Assembly (NCBI RefSeq): GCF_000238295.3
Contig: NZ_AHCD03000027.1
Span: 124,001 to 188,000 of the forward strand
Direction: 5' to 3'
Source of the DNA: Pseudoalteromonas rubra
GTDB lineage: Bacteria > Pseudomonadota > Gammaproteobacteria > Enterobacterales > Alteromonadaceae
DNA length: 64,000 nucleotides
Numbering within the stretch: the stretch's first letter is position 1; every line of letters starts with the position of its first letter. Below, piece by piece: positions 24,901 through 28,618 of the stretch. Below the pieces are notes generated by a model, which was given only the letters and a program-made list of their open reading frames with translations, searched no databases and was not told the DNA's origin. Position numbers and translations under genes: made by a program.

Positions 24901-25606
24901 AGCGCCCCTGAGGTGACAGCACGCCCAGCTTACTAAAGCTGACATAGCGGTTTTTGGTGATCAGTAAGTTGACGCCACCAACCAGTGCCGCACTGATCTC
25001 GCCTGAGCGAAAGTCATTCATGGCTTTGTGAATGGCCACCAAAGACGAAGAGCAGGCGGTATCGACGGTTTCACTGGGTCCCTGAAAATTGAAATAGTGC
25101 GAGATGCGGTTGGCAAACACGCCGGTCGACATGCCGGTCAGAAAGTGCGGGTCGATATTTCCGGTCGAAAACTCCTGGTAGTCGGTATTGCTGCACCCCA
25201 GATAGACGCCGGTGGCGGTATTTTTAAACTGCGATGGCGTGAGGCCCGCATCTTCAAAGCAGGCCCAGGCCAGCTCCATACTCAGGCGCTGCTGGGGGTC
25301 CATACTCTGCGCTTCTTTGGGTGAGATAGCAAAAAAACCGGCATCAAATCCGGCGATATCGCCAATAAATCCCCCCCATTTGCTGATGCTCTTTTGTGCT
25401 TGTTTATCAGGCTTTGGGTCGTAGTATTTTTTCCAGTCCCAACGCTCAACGGGCACTTCGCTGATGCTGCTGATTTTATGACTGAGATTATGCCAGAACT
25501 GATGTTTGTTATCGGCGCCCGGAAAACGCAGAGACAGGCCGACGATGGCAATATCCGGTGTCTTGTCTGGCAAAGAGGGGGTCTGCGGGTTGTGTTTGCT
25601 TGTCAT
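5804..25606 (-). CDS. Trans-AT polyketide synthase / NRPS megasynthase with terminal reductase
   Basis: A single 6,600-residue assembly-line enzyme. Domain order, numbering from the ATG at 25606: KS1 18-434, DH 595-859, KR1 870-1279, C-methyltransferase 1303-1616, ACP1 1656-1746; KS2 1786-2200, KR2 2369-2768, ACP2 2792-2875; C 2897-3318, A 3339-3838, PCP 3866-3935; KS3 3960-4378, KR3 4539-4918, ACP3 4970-5039; KS4 5071-5479, KR4 5636-6079, ACP4 6113-6183; thioester reductase 6218-6600. No AT is embedded, so malonyl units must come from the discrete AT encoded upstream. There is no loading module, so the starter is unknown. I prefer the ATG start: the frame opens at GTG 25690, but the extra 28 residues are arginine-rich and unlike any KS leader. 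The gene ends an operon with pfaD-like, AT and carbamoyltransferase genes. The product was not matched to a known compound. Confidence 0.95.
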   Translation of the reverse strand: MTSKHNPQTPSLPDKTPDIAIVGLSLRFPGADNKHQFWHNLSHKISSISEVPVERWDWKKYYDPKPDKQAQKSISKWGGFIGDIAGFDAGFFAISPKEAQSMDPQQRLSMELAWACFEDAGLTPSQFKNTATGVYLGCSNTDYQEFSTGNIDPHFLTGMSTGVFANRISHYFNFQGPSETVDTACSSSLVAIHKAMNDFRSGEISAALVGGVNLLITKNRYVSFSKLGVLSPQGRCKTLDAEADGYVRGEGVGMVLLLPVETAKALNATIYGIIKGSAVGHSGKTNTLTSPSPFSQSRVIQQAIDNALVGSDQIGFVELHGTGTVLGDPLEIQGLKRAFRASKQQTPDAPCYLSTVKTNIGHLESAAGIAGVIKTLLAFEHEQVPPLQNFETLNPKISLEKSPFKLATECVPWPGEQRLAGISSFGFAGVNAHVILESPQRFNPEHPALDTALPIVLSARTRTALTQRAADLLAYLGSDESVELQNLSYTLTVGRESMKHRMGFAADSLASLKAQLSKFVSGEAGDWHYSKVAANTDQHEVAHDTLDACITGWVQGDIIDWQTNYSDLCPQRISLPAYPFEHKPYWLDAEGEAQPSHLHPLLHRSMPALGELLFASDFTGNESFLRDHQVQGQAVLPGVCTLEMVHAAMTMSGQLTDSQSLRLSQVNWLRPVIIDAQSGPVYLSLKQSGDRVTFELWREAHDARQVYACGQAEVTEHGVTTQDIAALSAPRTVSTSELYQQFSTAGVNYGPAFQRLTTLSVAGQKAQGELNPVIAPDFAFAPELLDSALHTLLGFAEEARPGLPFALEQAELLAPLPSGKTLIVCATQHTHADASSQRFDVDLCDEQGAVYVRLRGFSTRSATQDTDATRLFTVLPGWQHLTALPSAETTQSSFDYQGPASLKPAWCSDSAEPADHLLWVAKDEYADPLTLFTHLKALIEQGKGTEPLAITLLTFQTQQVHDETVEAHGAGLIGLLQSVAQEYPRWNVRIVDLSAECKEETNHWQQATCLPAGFYAHRDDIWHRFSACEHTYLDADESAYRQDGVYLVLGGAGGLGQVWSEWMIRQFRAQVVWVGRRALNEDIEQAINRLGELGPAPQYIQADACDEAAMRDVMYTIEQSYGQLHGVVHSVLHLEDQSLANMDDAQFLRAYQAKQASGETLLSVCKDQSLDFVLLFSSMQSFSPAPGQSNYAAGCQYLDSLARSASAELPIKVVNWGYWGDVGRVSDPYYKRKMRQAGIGSIDAQAGMAALAKFMSSSLTQVGVVKMTPERAQAALVRSSYSSECSYNAFQSEQAAPALALNTQPADEEILYALCQALTNAGWQHPAERTKALSALPDYFELWWQETARYLSEAGLLQDDVLALPEPPANLTVLEQDDYALLNAALTTLPEILSGQRKATDVLFPGGSLTLVESVYRDNPVAMHANQALVTQLTHYLANLGKQSIRILEIGAGTGGTTRTVLPELRDFNVTEYAYTDLSQAFFSHAKAQFQPDYPFVQTAYFDVSKPLVEQQIDLASYDVVIATNVLHATADMLSTLNNAKACLKRGGLLLINEVTQPSLFTQLTFGLLEGWWLSKDTTLRLPGSPLLSQPRWQQLLSSNGFALAASATDAQSPQQVLCAQSNGHLVQQRSKPAQQTIQISNHDTAMQQPEQTQTDSQPAAASATLSDFVAQTLSGIASQALSMTADELDPDDSFADYGVDSILAIQILDEINARFTLSLPPTLLFDFPSIATLSAHIVAEHSDRAIALMHKAQPAMATAQQAAPVSVQPATDEVKPAHQTSHNNADKIAIVGMSGQFGDASNVDEFWEMLSNKRTSVRAQQRWDLSDLSPEAQYWCRYASLLDDIASFDAPFFSITPQEAEVMDPQQRLFLQEAYRALEDANMITRAAGSNTGVYLGCAQGDYASLASQDAPAQLFWGNAGSVIPARVSYYLNLKGPALAIDTACSSSLVAMHSACQALKNGEIDAALAGGVATLCTPQFSQHAGKAGMLSADGTCYTFDDRANGFVPGEGVGVVVLKRLSDAERDGDHILGVILASATNQDGTTSGITAPSSVSQQQLHSRIYEQFDIAPDSLSLIEAHGTGTKLGDPIEFQALTRAFRAATQHSQFCALGSVKTNIGHCLTAAGVAGVIKTVLAMQHKTIPASLHYQQGNSHIDWQDTPFYVAQETQPWSVTDGQPRRAGVSSFGFSGTNAHLILEEYQPTETTVRAGSAKPVIIALSAKSPEVLRDKARKLADWLAQAQLDDNALEALAYTLQSAREAMDCRLAFVAHNLAQVHTQLSDFANQQAGTYKQGNSKQGKAILAALDKEDFNRWTQAGELSKLLALWVVGAELNWSAFYPAQPTLLRLPTYPFASTPYWLSGAPKLTQVNPQPAPTVVTADSLLHLIPQWQPLDVTSPENWSGKRQVITLAPHNKIPDAIVLQDTSGDTAQRIETLTIALIAHLKQLASTTEPLLIQLLVPASEPLLMALAGVLKTAALEHHLLSVQLIQSDTPAQFAAQLVQASQYTQHKVLRFTQGQCEIQTLTPQHSEAPALMPWKENGLYLITGGLGQLGQCFAKEILTHTRHAQVIITGRRTAPESLSDLGDISRIHYYQTDISTQTQCSELLNRIGAQHGALTGILQSAGVIEDQLIASKTPQAVQRVLAPKVCGVMALDEASKGLPLDFFICFSSIAACFGNPGQADYATANAFLDAYMIKRQQWGEQGQRHGLSLSVNWPLWAQGGMQMDAVKQNLLRSQGLAAMPDELGLKAFYQLFSEPHTQQCFLFGNPDKLTRWITPQARTQTPSTAPQGVTTLSDSALMDHLKAVVAQVSKLPVEELDSELDFRDMGFDSIMLMSVVQQLEADPQLGLDALPPALLFEVKTLNQLHAYLVKQQPSIATVQVTKAEPVTQQTPLGQLPLSKAQQGLWLLHKQNPALSSYNIPLVFELASLDIARMQQALDSLCQRHPALRLRINETDGRPWQQIQPDTIQIEQTSLAPTSKAALTDAIQQTIAVPFDLSGPLLRATAWQVASGAQSRHIMVIVLHHLIIDGVSATQLLSQLWQAYHEGIPTAAPDQGFFDYLDWEQQLLTSPSADTLRQFWLQSLTPAHAPLTLPGKRTTEICPEEPNSARVTLNLPASTEQQLKQFLTRHKLSTSVFFLTVFQALLSRLTGRNELILGTPVMQRPKASMAQSLGLFVNQLPLPLTRNSSTDFVGQARANQIQLDAVISHSTLPLSELLSAVNAPRIPGVHPLFQIGYACHNFIQADWVEHNQALLGALWQEFQQDAELDLSLEVTPLSGSYQLAFKFATRAYERHIVQALADNYVQLLEDVLLRGDLPPDGQRQPQAPNATPATLVDSFTLQAAQHPTQTAVSFAGATLSYQALEQQANQLAHTLIARGARPDSRVALLLRPGLDMIVAMLAVLKTGSAYVPVDPNSPEDRARFILADADPALVLTSDDLALPVAHTQAYRLSDCLQSSKMAPVTPPGMPLAPQALAYIIYTSGSTGQPKGVLVEHHNITALLNNTQPGFGFNAQDTWCLFHSFAFDFSVWEIWGALAHGGKLVIVDDACKKDSAAFARFIYDNQVSILNQTPSAFYPLMTHLLAQPALTHSLRTVIFGGEALELSKLTPWFEAAQPLPKLVNMYGITETTVHVTEMLITRNLVEQNPGKSIIGQPLPGYRLYLLDEQHNPVAAGQPGELYVGGCGVSRGYHQRAVLTAERFIPNPLAGQSEERLYRTGDLARLNAQGQYEYLGRCDDQVQIRGHRIELGEVQHALLTNPAIDDACVLAASKRHGEVLVAYLVTQVPLSDETIRAELLKVVPEYMVPAYFVSVPALPLTNNGKVDKQALLSQLPFNSQTAQAGRSAMEVSLSAAAPTAGVSGQDLQAEISAVWCDVLEVDQVAPDAPFFTVGGNSLLANVLATKLSTRFNIVLPLTEVFQYSTINAQCDYLSTKVTSPIAAPVRAPEPVYPVKPTTANQAIAMIGLSCHYPDSQDAQTFWQNLIEGKNFVRHSQRAESDAAMIWLDTWVEGQDAFDPGFFNLSEKQARTMSYAQRQLLLHAWKAVEDAGYRNDQIPNTGVYISASGGDLTALNLHDKFSNGEFVLNAEDYVASTLNQPGTLPTSISYHLGLTGPSLFVHSNCSSSLSALALACSALKAGEIDYAIVGAACLFPQRTTGYKIEKGLNFAPDARCKVFDAQADGMIGGNGVSVVVLKRADEATQDSDHIYSLIKAVKVNNDGKNKAGFFAPGTEGQMQVITQALQSADVSPASISYVEAHGTGTALGDPIEFAALQQVYQQHSDDKQYCGLGAVKSNLGHTDTLAGLTGLVKTSLSLHHKLLPGSLHYNEPNPHLDLASSPFYIVDSTRLWETPLLPRRAAVSSFGIGGTNAHAILEEAPVQPSQSTLSNLPSIVVLSAATLEVLQRQVSELLNWLEGTLCDDALRVSLAYTLQTGRQVMAHRAGFVVSSLNELKTQLSAYLTRGTQTTLNPLPTGTPASWLAQGNYQAILSHWLDTGFQNWDFLYQGEQVSKLSLPTYPFDLKPYTLGLSQTQTEELVACTLSVPKWRTQPVNTDSSTAAPDSTASHCVVLCDLPDFEVAGAITQSLSSSHYAPEQQLNDYATQLLNIVQPLAKTRQPTLLQLVIGNTQTEPLANLNSCLHGLLKTASIEHPMLRAQLLLVDPTLTVDALQTLLIDNRNAPDSVIAYQGSTRTVLDYQPVSDVDPVSPWQPDGVYLITGGLGGIGRHFIAELAALPFATTVIITGRRATDDAQVQAQLHALRQGRVKLVYRQLDVAQKMNALLLVRDIVREFGTLHGVIHAAGIVQDTLLCNKTPTSFAQVLAPKVTGVVALDEATADLPLRFFACFAGLSGVHGAASQCDYATANAFLDSYMQQRHIRVARGERHGQSASIDWPFWQEGGMQRSAQFTHTDTAMPTNSGIDAFYRALHQPQTLVQYIPTEPVIEQQNASAITTPAAQFTSEAALDAALTEQLSTMVAALLGVQPGTLDGDTDLGEFGADSIAFITFINQLNSRYQLELSPSVLFMHSTLNSLRAHIIAEYGDMLIATNNETQTRSTETEAEQIPVNASCDEAIAIVGISAAFPEASNLDAFWHNLNTGKDCVTRHDWPQPQDSELSWPGEINWLGRLRRDTEFDPLFFNIAPAECERIQLQESLLMMHVWQCIENAGYDPKSLAGTSTGLFIGCQSGYHEGLITSPAFAPNRMSYFLDLHGPSEGVDTTCSSSLVAVHKAMAAIRMGECEQAIVGGVNIIDTPTASVAMQEIGALSPDGRCKTFAADADGIVRGEGVGMIMLKKRSAAERDQDAIYATLLGSAVNHGGKSQGFTVPNARAQTQLLDKAWRNANIDPATLSYIECHGTGTTLGDPVELDALKAAFNAHQWPAHCALGSVKSNIGHTEIAAGIAGLIKVVLQLKHQTLVPSLHAQALNPYLALEGTPLTVQTQAQPWEHGDTPRRAAVSAFGISGVNAHVVLEEYQANITAQHTAQPDTPAIVVLSATSKAALGHKVAELANHIATLPDTPEVLAQLAATLALGRTAQAYRLGWVVSSLSELCTALSEAMPEQAQKVSHNISEQLAAEQLLTLHQTKEYAAIVRLWQSGKVASWQPLYPTSLPKLHLPGTSFISKKAVETEQTNPWLLLDNQFHPAALNLPEDWQASLSAQLAHRHILLVSDTLAELETLSKPLQASGCTVTSLCFDQLNNSVLDPENLPDTTFVLGSGSLSDPEQQIKPLFELMQLTACYDHHAMQLFYGTQTDPQTETRDDLSALLRCYNLRNPQHSWTLLEQLDENACLSELLLQEFASTLLSTAEQQPNQVQYRAGARFALQLTQLSDANDTAKSEYEIRRGGTYLLAGALGELGMALSQRLLEDFDATLILLGRRDEQAVQPQLTQLRETGNGTVHYLACDIADAQQLEQLSALLSDKALQLNGVFHLGTTYTEEENDWADFARSMQVKVQGTQQLDALLSSYELDFFVLFSSMAVFGSLNHLSYSYANGFQNAFARARNQMVEVQQRHGQTLAINWGYWHSDDPLKSIENSFAEKKGYQLIQMSDAFAQLPKLLNAGRSTLAAICTTEPERIMHNTAALLQRKRLTQPRLEHGTDEVTDASGDIAATVVSIVGQVLGIAPDELDLNCDLYDYGFDSISLLKTFQQLKARLNIDIQADAFKNMNTIQALIDEIDKAHGQTQSDDDASLPEFIVDAGIDLPTLPDEITHAYKGDVRHVLLTGATGFLGSHLLAELLATTEAKIYCLVRASSVEQARSRIADNAKQYALTLDLDLDLDRIVPIPGDMEQSRLGVSDEHWTRLCRDIQHVVHTASYVNHIQPYFAFKKSVAGTNALLKLCCTDTLKMIHFVSSTTASTQIKDSHFSVNPRESFIPTDEAALLCSGYGQSKWVQEENIRQASLIGVPYTVYRFSEISGSSTSGIGNTDDVFHRILKMMLSVEVRPAESPYMLDIIPVDRAATCIVAGMNDPQKRNQVYHVANPAPLSIATFYDFAAERGLRFTHTDKAEFIRACEAYAAQREGKDQVIMQGLLSSRPGYDEYLFEAYFMPMDPYDKDNFIALTERYDITLGDWESLFDTYFIQWLEDRHYREIWQES
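7060..10396 (-). other. PKS module 5: KS-KR-ACP
   Basis: KS4 has DTTCSSS (Cys5224), HGTGTTLGDP and NIGHTEI. The segment between SGYHEG and the NRMSYF stretch is shortened relative to the other three KS domains. KR4 has GALGELG, FSSMAVFG and YSYAN, with the Ser-Tyr spacing one residue shorter than in KR2. ACP4 has GFDSI. The usual LPTYPF linker is degenerate here (LHLPGTSF). Confidence 0.85.
10490..13728 (-). other. PKS module 4: KS-KR(defective?)-ACP
   Basis: KS3 keeps Cys4126 but in the unusual context HSNCSSS instead of DTACSSS; HGTGT and NLGH are intact. KR3 keeps GGLGGIG, the Lys in APKVTG and the Tyr in QCDYATAN (4865), but the position 13 residues before that Tyr, normally the catalytic Ser, is Gly4852 (CFAGLSG). 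The KR may therefore be inactive, leaving a beta-keto group next to threonine. ACP3 has GADSI. Confidence 0.85.
13800..16915 (-). other. NRPS module 3: C-A(Thr)-PCP
   Basis: The C domain has the catalytic HHLIIDG. The A domain shows YTSGSTGQPKG, RTGDLARL and NGKVDK. Its specificity-pocket residues read D-F-W from DFSVW, N from LNQTPSAF, I and G from VIFGGEA, M from NMYGITE, V and H from TTVH, and the invariant Lys: DFWNIGMVHK, the code I know for L-threonine. The PCP has VGGNSL. No epimerase or methyltransferase is present. Confidence 0.9.
16980..20250 (-). other. PKS module 2: KS-KR-ACP
   Basis: KS2 has DTACSSS (Cys1946), HGTGTKLGDP and NIGHCLT. A post-KS linker with LPTYPF is typical of trans-AT enzymes. 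KR2 has GGLGQLG, catalytic Ser in CFSSIA and Tyr in QADYATAN. ACP2 has GFDSI. Predicted output is a beta-hydroxyacyl chain handed to the condensation domain. Confidence 0.9.
20370..25555 (-). other. PKS module 1: KS-DH-KR-MT-ACP
   Basis: KS1 has the full Cys-His-His triad: DTACSSS with Cys185, HGTGTVLGDP and NIGHLES. DH has HxxxGxxxxP (DHQVQGQAVLPG) and a D-x3-H (LDSALH), so it looks active. KR1 has GGAGGLG and the FSS...NYAAG catalytic residues. The methyltransferase has the SAM motif ILEIGAGTGGTT, and ACP1 carries Ser1702 in GVDSI. Predicted output is an alpha-methyl, alpha,beta-unsaturated acyl chain, which the trans-ER may reduce further. Confidence 0.9.
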
Positions 25607-25714
25607 GGTCTGTCTCGATAAACGTCTAGTCGGGCTGCGCTGACGCTGTTGTCTATGCGTCGCGCGAGTCTTTCTCAATCGGGCAGCCACATCAATACTG
25701 TGACTGCCACTGGG

Positions 25715-27454
25715 TTACTTCTCGTAAATGGTGTTGTTGATCACCAGCACATCAATGCCGGACATCAGGAACACCGCCAGCATGTCCTCAACGGAATGGA
25801 CAATGGGCTTACCCATGATGTTAAAGCTGGTGTTCAGCAGCACCGGCACGCCTGTGATTTCACGGAAACTGTCGATCAGTTTGTAGTATGGCGCGTTCCA
25901 TTCCTTTTTCACGCTTTGCAGGCGACCTGTGTTGTCGACATGCACCACGCCCGGGACTTTGTCGCGCACCGCTTCTTTAAACACCAAAGTACGCTCCATG
26001 TAAGGGGATTCCTGGTAATCCTCAAAATACTCGTCGCCATATTCATGCAGGATAGACGGCGCGAAGGGGCGGAACTCTTCGCGGAACTTAACCCGGGCGT
26101 TCACGGTGTCTTTGATGTCCACCAGACACGGGTTAGCGAGGATTGAGCGGTTGCCCAAAGAGCGTGGACCAAACTCAGCGCGACCTTGCGCCCAGCCGAT
26201 GATCTTGCCTTGAGCCAGGAACTCTGCGGTTTTCTTGTATACGTCTTCGCCGTAATCGGTGGCCTTAAGGTGGCTGTAACGGTGCAGTTTATCCAGTGAT
26301 TTTTGCTTCACCTCGGAGCCGGTATAGGGGCTCTGAATTTGCGTAGAAGGTTGCCAGCTTGGATTATCCTGCTGGTAGCACAACAAGGCGGCACCAATGG
26401 CATTGCCATCATCTGCCGGGGCTGAAGGCACAAAGATGTTGTCAAATTTGGATTTCGCCAGCGCGGTGCCCATGAAGGAGGAGTTCAGTGCACAGCCGCC
26501 GGATATTGCGAGGTTTTTCGACGGTGCATGCTCGTAGATGGCATCGATCAGATCCATAAAGATTTCACTGAATACCAGTTGTCCGGTGTAGGCAAAATCT
26601 TTGTAGGCTTCAATGGACTCACCCGGCTCGCGTGCCATGGCTTTGATCTCTTTCATGATGGCATTGAGGTTTTTCGGTACCACGAAATTACCGTTTTTCA
26701 CCTGCAAAGAGGCGCGGAGCAGATCGTAGATTTTCTGGTCTTTTTTACCATAAGGTGCCAGACCCATTACTTTCCATTCTTCGCCTTTGAGCGGATCAAA
26801 GCCCAGGTTTTCACAAATAATGGTGTAAAACAGGCCCAGACTTTTGAATGAGCGCTTCACCTTGATGGGCGCCGGGGTGATTTTACCGTCTTTATAAGTG
26901 AAGTAGTCAATACTGCTTTTCTCGCCCATACCGTCTACCACCAGACAGGAAGCTTCACTGAATGGGCTGTTAAAACAGGCATTGGCGGCATGCGTGAGGT
27001 GGTGGTCAAAATAGCGTACTTCAGTGGGCTTTTTATTGCGGTAGTTACCCACGATAAAGTTGCGGCATGAGGCTTCAAAAAAGCGTGACAGGGTACGCCC
27101 TGCAGCTGCCTGTGAGGCTCTGGCAAAGTAGAACTGGTCCTTGATGTCGCGGGTGTTCACGTCGATATTAAACGAGAAAGTCTCGAGTATGCTCAGCACC
27201 ACGTTTTCAAGGATGTTGGTACTTTTCTCGCGGCCTTTGCTCCAGGTTTTTGCGATCACCAGTTCAGTACAGTCACTGCAATAGGTCTTCAGGACTTCCT
27301 CGATGTAATAGGGGTTATCCGGCAGGCAGTACAGGCCCCGTTTGTAGCCCAGAAAACGCTCGGCGTCTTCGGCAAAAATCACGTCGCCCTGCTGATTGAC
27401 AATCGCAATGGCAGGATCATGAAAGGAGGTGGCAAGGCCAATATAGTATTTCAT
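25715..27454 (-). CDS. Carbamoyltransferase (NodU/CmcH/TobZ family)
   Basis: A 579-residue O-carbamoyltransferase. The N-terminal Kae1-like domain has the metal-binding HHLTHAANA and the ASKHA-type motifs VVDGMGE and SGGCALN. The C-terminal domain has GPRSLGNRSI, FREEFRPFAPS and LLNTSFN, all family signatures. The enzyme transfers carbamoyl from carbamoyl phosphate, via carbamoyl-AMP, to a hydroxyl of a natural product. Its place inside the operon, 68 bp after the acyltransferase gene and about 110 bp before the megasynthase ATG, says it tailors this polyketide-peptide. Likely acceptors are the hydroxyls from KR2 or KR4, the threonine side chain, or a terminal alcohol; sequence cannot choose between them. 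The length is full for the family. Confidence 0.93.
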   Translation of the reverse strand: MKYYIGLATSFHDPAIAIVNQQGDVIFAEDAERFLGYKRGLYCLPDNPYYIEEVLKTYCSDCTELVIAKTWSKGREKSTNILENVVLSILETFSFNIDVNTRDIKDQFYFARASQAAAGRTLSRFFEASCRNFIVGNYRNKKPTEVRYFDHHLTHAANACFNSPFSEASCLVVDGMGEKSSIDYFTYKDGKITPAPIKVKRSFKSLGLFYTIICENLGFDPLKGEEWKVMGLAPYGKKDQKIYDLLRASLQVKNGNFVVPKNLNAIMKEIKAMAREPGESIEAYKDFAYTGQLVFSEIFMDLIDAIYEHAPSKNLAISGGCALNSSFMGTALAKSKFDNIFVPSAPADDGNAIGAALLCYQQDNPSWQPSTQIQSPYTGSEVKQKSLDKLHRYSHLKATDYGEDVYKKTAEFLAQGKIIGWAQGRAEFGPRSLGNRSILANPCLVDIKDTVNARVKFREEFRPFAPSILHEYGDEYFEDYQESPYMERTLVFKEAVRDKVPGVVHVDNTGRLQSVKKEWNAPYYKLIDSFREITGVPVLLNTSFNIMGKPIVHSVEDMLAVFLMSGIDVLVINNTIYEK

Positions 27455-27522
27455 CGTTTCAGTCCAAAAGTTGGGTCGTTATTCTGTGTCCGGCCTGTGC
27501 CGGGGCATAATCTTGTCTTTAG

Positions 27523-28599
27523 TTACAGTGGTGTGGCTTCGTCGAGTGCGATATAACCCTGAACACCTTCGACATACACTGCAGGTCGGTGGCCGAACAA
27601 CAGCATGGCTGGGGTTCGTGTGCGCAAGGGCTCGCCAAGATGGGCGACTCGGATCTGGGTGCCGACATCATGGGACTGGTTCCAGCGCTCAATCTGTTGT
27701 GCTATTGGGTTCGTCAAGGTCGTGGTCTTCGCTGCATGACATACAGGCTGACTGCTTACTTGCTGCTTAATCTCAGCCACTAACTTGGAGAGGATTTTTT
27801 TCGGTCCCAGTTCAACAAAAGTCATGTCACCCTGAGCCAGCAGGTAGGCAATGCTGTCAGTCCAGCGCACGGATCCGGTAAGCTGGGCGATCAGCTGCGC
27901 CTGGATAGTGTGCTCATGGTAGGGCCGTGCACTGACATTGGCAATCACCGGCATGCTGGGCGCTTTGAACTCAACCTCTGCCACGCAGCGTGCAAAGTCA
28001 GGCTGTACATCAGCCATGTAGCGAGAATGGAATGCGCCGCTGGTGTTAAGCCGAATAAACCGTCCTCCGGCCTGCTCAATAGCCTGTTGCGCACGACTGA
28101 TGTCGTCCTTCAGGCCTGACAGTACGCTTTGCTGAGGGCTGTTCAGGTTGGCAATGTCCAGTGTTTCCAGGTGATGCTCTGTCAGACAGGCTCTGATAGC
28201 GGCTTCGTCTAACTCCAGCACCGCGGCCATCGCGCCACCGTTTACCTGGCTCATCAGGGCACCCCGTTGTTGTACCAGCCGCAGGCCATCTTCAAAAGAC
28301 ACTGCACCGGCAGCAAACAGCGCGGTGTATTCGCCCAAACTGTGCCCGGCCATAAAATCTGCGGGGATCGGGTCGCGCTGCTGATGGGCCAAAAACGCCA
28401 GGGCACTGACCACATACAGGGCAGGCTGGGTGTACTCGGTCTGGTTCAGTTGTTTATGTGGGTCGTCAAGACACAGGGTTTTAATGCAGTAACCCAGAAT
28501 GTCACTGGCTGTCTGGGTTTGCTCGGGAAACAAATCAAACCAGGCTTTGCCCATGCCAACGTATTGTGCGCCCTGTCCTGGAAATAAATAACTTTTCAT
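27523..28599 (-). CDS. Discrete malonyl-CoA acyltransferase (trans-AT)
   Basis: Stand-alone FabD-type acyltransferase, 358 residues. It has the N-terminal FPGQGAQYVGMG, the nucleophile motif GHSLGEYTAL, the RGALMSQV arginine region and GAFHS carrying the catalytic His. AFHS in this position is usual for malonyl rather than methylmalonyl specificity, consistent with methyl branches coming from the embedded methyltransferase. It is expected to load malonate onto ACP1-ACP4. A GAGG ribosome binding site precedes the ATG, and the gene follows the pfaD-like gene by 19 bp. The last roughly 65 residues (after about 290) form an extension beyond the usual AT fold, ending in a conserved-looking RTRTPAMLLFGHRPAVYV stretch of unknown role. 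Confidence 0.94.
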   Translation of the reverse strand: MKSYLFPGQGAQYVGMGKAWFDLFPEQTQTASDILGYCIKTLCLDDPHKQLNQTEYTQPALYVVSALAFLAHQQRDPIPADFMAGHSLGEYTALFAAGAVSFEDGLRLVQQRGALMSQVNGGAMAAVLELDEAAIRACLTEHHLETLDIANLNSPQQSVLSGLKDDISRAQQAIEQAGGRFIRLNTSGAFHSRYMADVQPDFARCVAEVEFKAPSMPVIANVSARPYHEHTIQAQLIAQLTGSVRWTDSIAYLLAQGDMTFVELGPKKILSKLVAEIKQQVSSQPVCHAAKTTTLTNPIAQQIERWNQSHDVGTQIRVAHLGEPLRTRTPAMLLFGHRPAVYVEGVQGYIALDEATPL

Positions 28600-28618
28600 T
28601 TTTGCCTCGCCAGTGTGG

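Noticed and set aside
25607..25690. 28-residue N-terminal extension of the megasynthase from a GTG at 25690
   Set aside because: It is arginine-rich, unlike KS leaders, and has no ribosome binding site; the ATG at 25606 gives a normal start before the KS.
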